A stretch of 64,000 nucleotides of DNA from Anoxybacillus tengchongensis (GTDB taxonomy: Bacteria > Bacillota > Bacilli > Bacillales > Anoxybacillaceae): assembly GCF_014201585.1 (NCBI RefSeq), contig NZ_JACHES010000007.1, forward strand, positions 1 through 64,000, given 5' to 3'. Below are positions 43,561 to 52,918 of this stretch, in pieces. The translations under genes and the position numbers were made by a program. The notes beneath the pieces are model-generated. The model had not been told where the DNA came from. It did not search any database and was given only the letters and a program-made list of their open reading frames with translations. The stretch's first letter is position 1. Every line of letters begins with the position of its first letter.

Positions 43561-45042
43561 ATGGATACGTCATGGCTAAAGCCAATTACGGAGGCAAAAT
43601 ATTTAGTAGTTGATAACGCATATCGGTATCGTGCGATTTTGCGTTATTTTTATACACAGCACGAGCGAATGCGGCAATATTTGTTTCCAGAAGAAGTGTA
43701 TGCTTTTTTAAAACAATTCGATGAATTTCAAGATTATACAGAAGAAGAGCTGCAACAAGACCTAGAGCAGCTCGTCAAATGGAAAAACTTAATCGCTAGA
43801 CAAGAAACGGGTCATATTCGGACGATTGAAGAATTTAAAAAGAAACGGTTTCGCTATCAATGCAGCCCATATACGGTCGAAATCGAACGAATGATTCGCA
43901 CGCTTGAGCAGCTAGGGGAGACGTTTGGCGGCTCGCTCGAAAAAACGCGGTTTGACCGCTTGTATGCGTCGCTTGTCCGAATGGAATCGATTATCCACGA
44001 TGGATTTGCCGAAAAAAGGGAAGAAATGAATCAAGTGTGGGAAGAAACGTTTGATTATTTTAAAAAAATCATCCAAAATTCTGCCGACTATATTGCCTAT
44101 TTAAACGGAGAAAACATGGAAGAACGGATGATGTCTGATTCATTTCTCGTCTATAAAGAACAGTTTACCGCTTATTTGCGCGATTTTATCGTCGCATTGC
44201 AAAAAACGTCGATGCAAATTGAAAAACTGCTCGAAGACTTGCCAGAGGACGGTGTTCGCCGTTTTATTGAGGAAGTGGTCGCTTACCAGCTTGCCATTCC
44301 ACGCTTTGAAGGGGCGATTCTTTCGCGTGAACAGCTAGTAGAAGAGAAATTAGACACGTGGCGCAGTTTAAGCGAATGGTTTTTAGGACGAAACGGGCAT
44401 GAAAGCGAACTGTCGTTTTTACAAAAGCAGACAAACGAAGCGATTCGGCGAATGACGCGCGTCGTTCAGCGCTTAGGGGAACGCCATCACCACTTCCGCA
44501 GCCGAAAAAAAGATTACTTGCATTTAGCGAAATGGTTTTCTTCATTAGAAACGATAGAAGAAGCGCATAAATTATCGGCGGTTGTGTTCGGCTGTTTTCA
44601 TACAAAGCACATCGTCGCCGAAAACGATGCAACGGAAAATATGTACCGCGATATTTGGGAGGAACAGCCGGCAGAATGGCTCGTAAAACCGCGCGTTCGC
44701 CACTACCGAGAAAAGAAAAAGCCAGAAGCAATGATTGATCGGCGAAAAGAAAAAGAGGAAACGATGACCGCCTACTTAGCAGCGAAGCAAAAAGAAGAAG
44801 AAGAGCTCACACAGCTTATAAACGACGGAAAAATTGTACTTCAGGAGCTTCCGGTCGTTGCTTCGCATATTCGCAAAACGTTGCTCGGGTGGATTGCGAA
44901 AGCGATGGGGCGAGAAGACCGGATGGTGCAAACGGAAAACGGATGGAAAGTGAAAGTAGTCCAACGCGAAGGAACGATTATACTGAAAGCAGAAGATGGC
45001 ACACTCATGATGCCAAATTACGAAATCCATTTGCTAGATTAG
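43561..45042 (+). CDS. jetA: Wadjet type II JetA (DUF2397/TIGR02677, kleisin-like)
   Basis: 493 residues, first gene of a four-gene Wadjet set. JetA is the kleisin that bridges the SMC ATPase JetC in the complex that extrudes and cuts small circular DNA. The N-terminal winged-helix-like region (KYLVVDNAYRYRAILRYFY), the long central helices (RMESIIHDGFAEKREEMNQVWEETFDYF) and the C-terminal WLVKPRVRHYREKKKPEAMIDRRKE fit the TIGR02677 family. TACAAT at 43522-43527 may be the -10, and AAGGGGAG precedes the ATG. Type II assignment rests on the full gene set. Confidence 0.88.
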   Translation: MDTSWLKPITEAKYLVVDNAYRYRAILRYFYTQHERMRQYLFPEEVYAFLKQFDEFQDYTEEELQQDLEQLVKWKNLIARQETGHIRTIEEFKKKRFRYQCSPYTVEIERMIRTLEQLGETFGGSLEKTRFDRLYASLVRMESIIHDGFAEKREEMNQVWEETFDYFKKIIQNSADYIAYLNGENMEERMMSDSFLVYKEQFTAYLRDFIVALQKTSMQIEKLLEDLPEDGVRRFIEEVVAYQLAIPRFEGAILSREQLVEEKLDTWRSLSEWFLGRNGHESELSFLQKQTNEAIRRMTRVVQRLGERHHHFRSRKKDYLHLAKWFSSLETIEEAHKLSAVVFGCFHTKHIVAENDATENMYRDIWEEQPAEWLVKPRVRHYREKKKPEAMIDRRKEKEETMTAYLAAKQKEEEELTQLINDGKIVLQELPVVASHIRKTLLGWIAKAMGREDRMVQTENGWKVKVVQREGTIILKAEDGTLMMPNYEIHLLD

Positions 45043-45055
45043 GAGAAGAGAAAGA

Positions 45056-46222
45056 ATGGAAAAAGAGTTCGATGAGAAAGCAAAAGAAGCGTTAACCGCG
45101 CTGTTTGAACAGTTTTGGATTGTTCGGGAAAAAGAGCCGGAACTTTTTCAAAAAATACGGGAACGTGAAAAAGTGTTAAAGCGGTATGTGCAAGAGAAAT
45201 TCGGCTATCGGCTCATTGTCCACCGCTATTTTGCTAAGCTCGAAAAAATACCAGCGGAGCCAGAAGCGTGGATGGGAATGGAGTCGTTTCAAGAACCGCT
45301 CGACTACGCGTTATTTTGTTGCTTGTTAGCATATTTAGAAGGAAAAGCGGTCGAAGAAAAATTTTTATTGTCTGATGTATGTGAAGAAATAAAAGCGATG
45401 TATCCAGGCGAAACGGCGCTCGACTGGACGAACTACCAACATCGGCGCGCGTTAATTCGCGTCTTAAAAACAGCCGAGCAAATCGGGATTATACATCACG
45501 TCGACGGGGAAGTTGAGGCGTTTGCCAACCAAGAAGACGAAGAAGCGTTGTATGAAGTTCCTGTACTGTCCCGCTATTTTATGAGGTCCTATCCGAAAGA
45601 CTTCATTCAATATGAAACGATCGAGCAGCTGCTTGAAGAAGAATGGAAAGCAGCGCCGGACGACTACCGCCGCCACTTTATTTATCGGCAGCTCTTTTTA
45701 TCTCCTGTTGTATATCGCCGGCAAAAAGACGACCCAAACTTTTATTATTTGCGCAACTTCCGCCACCGATTGCGTGATGATATCGAGGCGCATACCGATT
45801 TTCGCTACGAACTATATAAAAATGCCGCCTTGCTGACGATTCCAGAACGGCAACATGTGTATACGTTATTTCCAGATCAAAAGGGAACGTCGGATATTAT
45901 CCTTCATTTTGCCTCTGTCGTTCGCGCTCATTTGGACAACTATCCACCGGATGAATACGGGCAAATCCACATGACGATGTCCGATTTTCAGCAGCTGCTT
46001 CACCGGTGCAGCGAGCAGTATGGCGAAGGCTGGAGCAAAACGTATCGTGAAATGACGACGGCACAGCTCGCCTCCGAACTTCTTTCTGCTTTAAAAGACT
46101 GGAAGATGGCAGAATATGAACAGGAAACGGGCATGGTCGTGCTTTATCCGCTGCTTGGACGGCTTGTCGGTCAATATCCAGACGACTTTACAACGAAAGG
46201 AAGAGACGATGATGACAAATAA
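45056..46222 (+). CDS. jetB: Wadjet type II JetB (DUF2398/TIGR02678, kite-like)
   Basis: 388 residues. JetB corresponds to MukE/kite proteins, which dimerise and load on the kleisin. Paired winged-helix-like segments (FQEPLDYALFCCLLAYLEGKAVEEKFLLSDVCEEI; RRALIRVLKTAEQIGIIHHVDG) and the FYYLRNFRHRLRDDIE region are typical of TIGR02678. It follows jetA by 13 bases with AGGAGAAGAG before the ATG, and its end overlaps jetC by 14 bases. Confidence 0.86.
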   Translation: MEKEFDEKAKEALTALFEQFWIVREKEPELFQKIREREKVLKRYVQEKFGYRLIVHRYFAKLEKIPAEPEAWMGMESFQEPLDYALFCCLLAYLEGKAVEEKFLLSDVCEEIKAMYPGETALDWTNYQHRRALIRVLKTAEQIGIIHHVDGEVEAFANQEDEEALYEVPVLSRYFMRSYPKDFIQYETIEQLLEEEWKAAPDDYRRHFIYRQLFLSPVVYRRQKDDPNFYYLRNFRHRLRDDIEAHTDFRYELYKNAALLTIPERQHVYTLFPDQKGTSDIILHFASVVRAHLDNYPPDEYGQIHMTMSDFQQLLHRCSEQYGEGWSKTYREMTTAQLASELLSALKDWKMAEYEQETGMVVLYPLLGRLVGQYPDDFTTKGRDDDDK

Positions 46223-49200
46223 ATGGGTGCTTCATCGCGCGGGATTAATTAATTTTTGGTATTACGACGAACAATATTTCGAGTTTGCAGACGGCAAGTT
46301 GTTGTTGCGCGGGACGAACGGCTCTGGGAAGTCAGTAACGATGCAAAGCTTGCTTCCTGTCTTATTGGACGGAAAAAAAACGCCCGACCGGCTGGACCCG
46401 TTCGGTTCTCGGGCACGAAAAATGGAAGATTACTTGCTTGGCGAAAAGGAAATTGTCGATCGCGATGAGCGGACAGGCTATTTATTTTTAGAATATAAGC
46501 GAATGCAGACGGAACAATACGTAACGACAGGGATTGGCTTACGGGCAAAGCGGCAAAAAAATATGGACTTTTGGGGATTCGTCGTTTTTGATAACCGCCG
46601 CATCGGCCGCGATTTATTTTTATATAAAACAGAAAAATCAGCGGACGGAACGGAAAAAATCCCGCTCACCAAACGCGAACTAGCAAATGTACTTGGCAAC
46701 GGCGGAACGGTCGTTGATTCGCAAAAAGAATATATGGAGCTCGTCAATAAGCACGTTTTCCGATTTGAATCGATGGAGGCGTTTCAAGAATTAATTGAGC
46801 TGTTGATTCAATTGCGTAGCCCGAAGCTATCGAAAGATTTTAAGCCGACGGTTATTTACGAAATTTTAGAAAGCTCGCTTCCGGCGTTGACAGATGACGA
46901 GTTGCGCCATTTATCGGAAACGATTGAAAATATGGACCAAACGAAACAGCAGCTAGAGCAGCTAGAGCGCGATGAGCAATCACTAAAACGGCTTTGTGCG
47001 CAATATCGAGCGTATAACGAGTATATGATCGCGGAAAAAGCAAGCGAATGGATAAAGGCTGACAAACAAGTGAAGCGGCTAGCAGAAGAAGAAAAGCAAT
47101 GGCTTGCGGAGGAACAGGAAAAGCAAGCGCACCTTGTCAATTTGAGCGAATACATTCAAACGCTTGCAAACGAACAGGACGTATTGCATCAACGAGAATT
47201 AGAGTTAGCGAGCCACGAAGTGTTTCAAGCGGCGAAAGAATATGAGCGAGTCCAACAAGAAATACGCGACATTCATGACAAGCACCAAAAACTATTGCGG
47301 CAAATCGATGAAAAAGAGCAGCTCGAACGCCGCTATAAGCGCCAGTTAGAAGAAGACGAAGACCGGCGGTACCAGACGGAAAAGCAACTCACGCAGCAAG
47401 TAGAAGACTTACGGCATGATGCGATGGAAAGTTCCTTCTCTGCCCATGCTCTTAACGAAGCGGACTTTGCTCGACAGCGCCAAACGAAATTTGACTTTAC
47501 CGTCTGGAAGCGAGAAGGGCAAGAATACGTTGAAAAACTAGAACAAACGATTGCGCTTTGGCGACGCCATGACGAAATGAAGGCGCGCTATGAAGAAACG
47601 AGTAAAGAGGCAGGGGAGCTGCAGCGGGAAGTAGACGAATTGCGCCATGAAGAAGCGAAATGGCTCGAACTGTTAGAAAACGAAAAAGCGCGTTTCCAAC
47701 AAGAAGTATTTCGCTGGCTCGAACAATGCCAAGACCAAGACGTTTCCGTACCGGAACCCTCTGTCCAACTATTTTTACAGCGCCTTCACGAACTATACGA
47801 AACGTATCACGTCGATGAGATGAAGCAACCGTTTACGGAAGCGTATTACGAAGCACTCAATCGAAAAAACGAAGAAAAAATGAAGCAAAAGCATACGTGC
47901 ACGTTATTAGAAGAAAAAATTGCCTCAAAAGAAGCCGAATGGAACCAATGGAAAACGCAAAAAGACCCCGAGCTCACGCGCGATGAACAAACGATCGCTG
48001 CGCGGGCGGAGCTAGATGAGAAAGGGATTGCTTTTGTCCCGTTTTATGCAGGGGTGGAATTTCAAGACCATGTACCAGAACCGCTTCGGGAGCGGATTGA
48101 ATCGGCATTGTATCATGCAGGGCTACTTGATGCGTTAATTACAGAAACCGATGTCGAAGTAACGTGTGACCGAGTGATTGTTCCACGCCCCGTCGAACTG
48201 GCGCATACATTGGCAGACTATTTGCAGCCGGATGTAGATGAAGGATGCAAAGTATCCAAAACGCGCATTAACGAAGTACTTCAAAGCATCGTTCTTGCCG
48301 ATGGAGAAATGGACGGAACGTTTATGCTTCATGAAGAAGGGCGTTATACGCTCGGCTTAATCAAAGGGCATGCCCCGGCGCGGGAAAAAGCGTTGTTTAT
48401 CGGACGCACTGCCCGCAAGCGTTGGCGGCTAGAAAAGATCGCCGCACTCGAAGCAGAACTCCACGAACTTCGCGCCCAGCTTCATGAGGAAACCGACATG
48501 CTAAAACAGCTCGATCAGACGATTGCGCAAATAACCCGCTGGTTTCGTGCCTTTCCAACCGACCGCGACATGCGCGCAGCCTTTGAAGAACGGGAAAAAA
48601 CGAAGCGAATGATAATAAGCAAACAACGCGAATGGGAAAAGAAAAACGAAAAGTTAGCCCAGCTTGCCCGCGATTGGCAACAAGCAAAACAAACGTTGCG
48701 CGAGCAAACCGAGGGGCTCGATTTAGAGTTTTCCAAAGACGGCTATGAACAGGCGCTTGTTTTTATGAAATCGTATATGCGCGGGCTTCATGAATTGCAA
48801 ATGATCCATCGGGAGTTTCTCCATTTGCTTGACATGATTCACCATCGGACAGAGCAGTTAGAAACGTTGCAACAAGAGATCGACGAAACGAAAGGCGAAC
48901 GGCATATGCTCGCAAAAGAGCAGCAAAAACTCGAACTGAAACGGCAAGAAATCGAGCGGACGCTGCAACTAATGGGCGCAGAAGAAGTTCAAGCGGAAAT
49001 TCAGCGCGTCCGCGACCGGTTGGCATTTTTGCAGCGAGAAATGCCAGCGAAAATGAACGAGCGCATTGCGCTAGAGCATGAGCTGAAAGCCATTCGTGAA
49101 AAATGCGCGCAGCTTTCGGTGAAAGAAACGTTCGCGAAGCGGCTAGCGGAGGCGTGGAAGCGGTCGTTTGCGCGAGAGCTTTCCCTTGAGCTTGTAGAGC

Positions 49201-50357
49201 TTCACGGTTCTGATTGGTTGGAAAAAGCAAAAGAAGCGATGCAGCAATACGGGGCGCTAGCGAAAGAAGCTCGAACGTCGCTTGTGAACCGATTAAATAG
49301 CGTCTTTTTCCAAGAGTCGGCGAATTTAACGGAATACCGGCTCAACCAAGAGCCCGTCGCAGCTGAGGAGGACAATTTGTTTACGGATATCGAGCTAGAC
49401 GAAGAAATGGAATTAAAAGTCTCCGGATGGAGAGAAAAGCAAGACCGCATCGTCCTTTTGCTTGATTATAAAGGGCAGCGCGTATCACCATTTTATGTAT
49501 TGCGTGAAATCGAGAACGACATTTTCTTGCAGCGGGAATATATGAAAGAGCAAGACCGCGAATTGTATGAAGAAATTATTTTAAAAACGATCGGTCGAAT
49601 TTTGCGCAGCCGCATTCAACGGGCGGAGCGTTGGGTAAAAGATATGAATGAACTAATGCAGCAGCTCGACACGTCTTCCGGGCTTGTGTTGTTTATTCAA
49701 TGGAAGCCGCGCACCGCGGAAACGGAAGAAGAGATGGATACGAAAGAGCTTGTCGAGTTGTTGCGGATGAACTCGCGGCTATTAAAAGAGGAAGATTTGC
49801 AGCGAGTGACGAAACATTTCCGCTCGAAAATTCATCGGGCGCGCGAATTGCTAGAAGAGCGCGGCCAAGGCAATACGCTCCACCAAATTATTAAAGAAGT
49901 ATTAGACTATCGGAAATGGTTTTCGTTTACCCTTTATTACCAAAAAACGAATGAACCGAAACGGGAGTTGACGAACCAACGTTTCTATCAATTTAGCGGC
50001 GGGGAGAAAGCGATGGCGATGTATATTCCTTTGTTTGCCGCGACGTATTCGCGCTATCAAGAAGCAGCAGACGATGCGCCGTACATTATTTCGTTGGATG
50101 AAGCGTTCGCGGGGGTAGACGAAAATAATATTCGCAATATGTTCGGGCTTGTCGAGCAGCTTGGGTTTAACTATGTGATGAACTCGCAAGCGCTCTGGGG
50201 CGATTATGATACCGTTCCGGCGCTATCGATTTGCGAACTCGTTCGTCCGAAAAATGCTTCGTTCGTGACGGTCATTCGCTATTATTGGAACGGAAAAGTA
50301 AAGCAGCTTGTCGTCGAGGATGCAAGAAAGGGTGAGATCATTGAACCGATTAGATGA
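46209..50357 (+). CDS. jetC: Wadjet type II JetC (SMC-like ATPase, TIGR02680)
   Basis: A 1382-residue SMC/MukB-type ATPase that drives loop extrusion on plasmids. Walker A GTNGSGKS is at about residues 35-42. Two long coiled-coil arms follow, with a hinge-like region near 600-720. The signature FSGGEK is at about 1262-1267 and Walker B YIISLDEAF at about 1297. All ATPase motifs are intact. ATG 46209 (or 46212) follows AAAGGAAGAG; the frame upstream to 46116 overlaps jetB in a different frame and is rejected. It overlaps jetD. Confidence 0.9.
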   Translation: MMTNKWVLHRAGLINFWYYDEQYFEFADGKLLLRGTNGSGKSVTMQSLLPVLLDGKKTPDRLDPFGSRARKMEDYLLGEKEIVDRDERTGYLFLEYKRMQTEQYVTTGIGLRAKRQKNMDFWGFVVFDNRRIGRDLFLYKTEKSADGTEKIPLTKRELANVLGNGGTVVDSQKEYMELVNKHVFRFESMEAFQELIELLIQLRSPKLSKDFKPTVIYEILESSLPALTDDELRHLSETIENMDQTKQQLEQLERDEQSLKRLCAQYRAYNEYMIAEKASEWIKADKQVKRLAEEEKQWLAEEQEKQAHLVNLSEYIQTLANEQDVLHQRELELASHEVFQAAKEYERVQQEIRDIHDKHQKLLRQIDEKEQLERRYKRQLEEDEDRRYQTEKQLTQQVEDLRHDAMESSFSAHALNEADFARQRQTKFDFTVWKREGQEYVEKLEQTIALWRRHDEMKARYEETSKEAGELQREVDELRHEEAKWLELLENEKARFQQEVFRWLEQCQDQDVSVPEPSVQLFLQRLHELYETYHVDEMKQPFTEAYYEALNRKNEEKMKQKHTCTLLEEKIASKEAEWNQWKTQKDPELTRDEQTIAARAELDEKGIAFVPFYAGVEFQDHVPEPLRERIESALYHAGLLDALITETDVEVTCDRVIVPRPVELAHTLADYLQPDVDEGCKVSKTRINEVLQSIVLADGEMDGTFMLHEEGRYTLGLIKGHAPAREKALFIGRTARKRWRLEKIAALEAELHELRAQLHEETDMLKQLDQTIAQITRWFRAFPTDRDMRAAFEEREKTKRMIISKQREWEKKNEKLAQLARDWQQAKQTLREQTEGLDLEFSKDGYEQALVFMKSYMRGLHELQMIHREFLHLLDMIHHRTEQLETLQQEIDETKGERHMLAKEQQKLELKRQEIERTLQLMGAEEVQAEIQRVRDRLAFLQREMPAKMNERIALEHELKAIREKCAQLSVKETFAKRLAEAWKRSFARELSLELVELHGSDWLEKAKEAMQQYGALAKEARTSLVNRLNSVFFQESANLTEYRLNQEPVAAEEDNLFTDIELDEEMELKVSGWREKQDRIVLLLDYKGQRVSPFYVLREIENDIFLQREYMKEQDRELYEEIILKTIGRILRSRIQRAERWVKDMNELMQQLDTSSGLVLFIQWKPRTAETEEEMDTKELVELLRMNSRLLKEEDLQRVTKHFRSKIHRARELLEERGQGNTLHQIIKEVLDYRKWFSFTLYYQKTNEPKRELTNQRFYQFSGGEKAMAMYIPLFAATYSRYQEAADDAPYIISLDEAFAGVDENNIRNMFGLVEQLGFNYVMNSQALWGDYDTVPALSICELVRPKNASFVTVIRYYWNGKVKQLVVEDARKGEIIEPIR

Positions 50358-51585
50358 GGCGGTGCAATTTTTTCGCGGTGAACGTTCGTTTCACCGCCTT
50401 TTTTGCGAAATGAAAAAGAAATACGAATCGCTTGGCCGCATTGGGGGTACGATTTCCGTTTCGTCTTTTTCGGCGGAGGAAAAGGAAGCGATCGCGTCGT
50501 TTTTTGGCAAAGAAATGAGCCGCGTGTCGCTCGCGGCGTTTGAACAACAGCTTGCGAATACAAGGTTTGCTGGCATTTCTCTCGTGGAGTTGCTGTCATG
50601 CTATTTTGGCGAACCGCTTGTGACGAAAAAAGAACAGCAGATAGAAGCAGAGCGCGAAAAAGAAGCGTATTTTGCACGACTTATAAGTATGTATCGGGCA
50701 CAGCGCGATTGGTTGATGGCGGTAGAAAAACAGCGGTTTGTGCAATTAGCGTATCAACAAAACCATCACGCGTTAGAGGCGGCGCTTTCTGCTGTTTGCC
50801 GCGCGCTCGAACAGCTTCCGTCCACCTACGTTCGCTTGCCCGTTTTTGCGCAAAAAGTAGCGAACGACCCACATACGTTTGATTTGCATACGCTTGCGGG
50901 GAAGCTATTGCTTTCGGCGCTGCAATTTTATGCGGATACCGAATACGACCTTTCGTCGGTAGAAGACGTGAACGAACTGTTGCAGTCGTACCGGCTGTTG
51001 CGGGAAGATGTATTAAACTTTGTGACATGCGCTGGCGTGATGGCAGAAACAGAGAAAGGCCGCCATCCTGTTTTCGCTGCCGCATGTAAAACGAATATGG
51101 CGCTAAATGTTCCGCTGCGGGAAGTGATGCCGCTAGTGCGGGCGTATCCGTCCGTAGGCAACAACGTCTTTGTCGTCGAAAATGCCGGCGTGTTTTCGAC
51201 GCTATTAGACGCGAACGTGCCGCTCATCAGCACAAATGGTCAATTGAATTTAGCGACGATATGGCTGCTTGATTTACTCGTAAAAGAAGGGGTTACCCTT
51301 TATTATTCGGGCGATTTTGACCCAGAAGGATTAAAAATGGCGCAGCGCCTTGCTGAACGATACGCTTCATCTGTTCGGCTTTGGCATTACGACTATTCTG
51401 ATTATTTGGCGACAAAACCGACCGTTCTGTTGCCGGGCGAGCGCTTAGCGAAATTGCAATCGGTGACGCTTCATGACTTGCAAGCAGTAAAACAAGAAAT
51501 GTTGCGGCGGAAAAAAGCAGGATACCAAGAGGCGCTTGTGGAACAGTTGAGGAGGGAGGTGGAGGGATATGTTGATTTTATTTGA
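50341..51585 (+). CDS. jetD: Wadjet type II JetD (DUF2399/TIGR02679 nuclease)
   Basis: 414 residues. JetD carries the topoisomerase VI-like Toprim domain that cuts the extruded plasmid. The Toprim residues are visible: Glu 280 in VFVVENAGVF and Asp 325/327 in YYSGDFDPEGL, the usual E...DxD set. The N-terminal half has the helical and winged-helix part. The start is taken as TTG 50341 because AAAGGGTGAG (50327-50336) sits in front; ATG 50320 is an alternative. It overlaps jetC by 17 bases, closing the operon. Confidence 0.87.
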   Translation: MNRLDEAVQFFRGERSFHRLFCEMKKKYESLGRIGGTISVSSFSAEEKEAIASFFGKEMSRVSLAAFEQQLANTRFAGISLVELLSCYFGEPLVTKKEQQIEAEREKEAYFARLISMYRAQRDWLMAVEKQRFVQLAYQQNHHALEAALSAVCRALEQLPSTYVRLPVFAQKVANDPHTFDLHTLAGKLLLSALQFYADTEYDLSSVEDVNELLQSYRLLREDVLNFVTCAGVMAETEKGRHPVFAAACKTNMALNVPLREVMPLVRAYPSVGNNVFVVENAGVFSTLLDANVPLISTNGQLNLATIWLLDLLVKEGVTLYYSGDFDPEGLKMAQRLAERYASSVRLWHYDYSDYLATKPTVLLPGERLAKLQSVTLHDLQAVKQEMLRRKKAGYQEALVEQLRREVEGYVDFI

Positions 51586-51642
51586 ATTGTTGATTTTGTT
51601 GGAGTTTTGGTAGTAAAATAATTTTAACAGGAGGTGGGAAAA

Positions 51643-52311
51643 GTGACACGTGCCATCGACCGAGAACAAGAACATATGTGGGATAGTGTGTACATTCTTT
51701 CGCAAATTAATAGTGAAAAGGCGAAAGCTGTATTTAAAGCAGCAATTGAAAAATCTTTTTGGCAACTAGGGATTACGCTCCCTGTTTTTTCAACCATTCG
51801 CTTTTCATTGCCAAATGAGGAGCACCTTTCCTTGCTTCGGGACATCGAAAAGAAAATGCGAGAGGCTTATACAACGAAAGAACAGGAGAAGGCGTATGAA
51901 TATTTAGTGGATTATATTGAACAACTGTCCGAAATAGCGGAAGGGGATTCGCTGAATGTTCGCAAAAAATTGCTTGTTTCCCTGTTAAGTGAAAGTGCTA
52001 AATTAAACAATAAAATAAAAAACTACCAGCTACCAACCTCTATCGTTTCATTTCCATCTAGACAGACTGCTATTGCTTATTACACGACGACTGAAGTAGC
52101 GAAAAAGCTCGGGTTAAGTGACCAAACGATTCGGCGAATGTGTGAAACTGGAAGATTCCCGGGGGCATATAAAACAGATGGCGGTCATTGGAGAATTCCA
52201 CAAGACATTTTTGTTACAACGCCAGAACAAGATGACCGTGCAGAGCAAATCCTACACCAAATCGATAGAAAGAACCAAGAGGCAGGGGATGTAGATGAAT
52301 TTAATCTATGA
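51643..52311 (+). CDS. Helix-turn-helix protein (MerR/excisionase-type domain)
   Basis: 222 residues. A helical N-terminal half (IDREQEHMWDSVYILSQINSEKAKAVF...) is followed by a MerR/excisionase DNA-binding domain at about 145-195: YYTTTEVAKKLGLSDQTIRRMC then KTDGGHWRIPQDIF. The end overlaps the PIN gene by 17 bases, the common arrangement of an antitoxin before its toxin. A TTGATT-18-TAAAAT promoter (51590-51619) may start this pair apart from Wadjet. GTG 51643 follows AGGAGGTG. Confidence 0.8.
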   Translation: MTRAIDREQEHMWDSVYILSQINSEKAKAVFKAAIEKSFWQLGITLPVFSTIRFSLPNEEHLSLLRDIEKKMREAYTTKEQEKAYEYLVDYIEQLSEIAEGDSLNVRKKLLVSLLSESAKLNNKIKNYQLPTSIVSFPSRQTAIAYYTTTEVAKKLGLSDQTIRRMCETGRFPGAYKTDGGHWRIPQDIFVTTPEQDDRAEQILHQIDRKNQEAGDVDEFNL

Positions 52312-52918
52312 TTCCCTGCGTCCCCCTAAAGTATTGATCGATACGACCGTTTTATGCGGTGCGTTGCGAGTCGATGGAATCAACCGAAAGATTCTTAAAG
52401 CGGCTCGTTTCCCACATTTCTTTCAGCCAGTCATATCACGTGTTTGTTTATTTGAGTTTGTTAGAAATGCTTTCCAAGGACTTGGAAAAGGAGATAAGAT
52501 GGTTATATACACTCTGCAAGAAATCGAAGCATTTTTAAACGAATTTTTATGTCCAATCTTTCGGTACTATACAAACCTTCCTGTTAATAGCTTAGTTGGT
52601 CGGTATAGTGTTGAAACAATCATGCAAGAGAATCGTCCGATTGGAGAAGTATTGGTCGAGTTAAGCGGATGCGATCACGAAACTGCTAAGCAGATTATTA
52701 CTTCGCAAGAAATGTCTGAGCCACTTTATCGTTTTGATCAAGAAGACTTTCATGTTTGGATAACAGCTATTCAAGAGGAATGTGATTACATACTTACGAC
52801 CAATTATCGGCGATTTCCAGCCCAGATTGGATCGATTAAGCGCATTCATCCGAGGGAGTTTTATAGGTATTTATCTGATATGGAATATGTATTTAAAGAG
52901 AGGGAAAGCGATGAATGA
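52295..52918 (+). CDS. PIN-domain ribonuclease-like protein, probable toxin partner
   Basis: 207 residues with PIN-like acidic residues: Asp 16 (VLIDTTVLCGALR), Glu 54 (LFEFVRN), Asp 151 and Asp 164 (ECDYILTTNYRRFP, the late PIN motif). Such nucleases cut RNA in VapC-type systems. It overlaps the HTH gene upstream and so forms a probable type II toxin-antitoxin pair beside Wadjet. GGCAGGGGATG precedes the ATG, and the last codons overlap the aldehyde dehydrogenase start region. Confidence 0.75.
   Translation: MNLIYDSLRPPKVLIDTTVLCGALRVDGINRKILKAARFPHFFQPVISRVCLFEFVRNAFQGLGKGDKMVIYTLQEIEAFLNEFLCPIFRYYTNLPVNSLVGRYSVETIMQENRPIGEVLVELSGCDHETAKQIITSQEMSEPLYRFDQEDFHVWITAIQEECDYILTTNYRRFPAQIGSIKRIHPREFYRYLSDMEYVFKERESDE

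Noticed and set aside
48397-49230. Long minus-strand ORFs inside jetC
   Set aside because: Antisense shadows of a long, well-recognised SMC-type frame.
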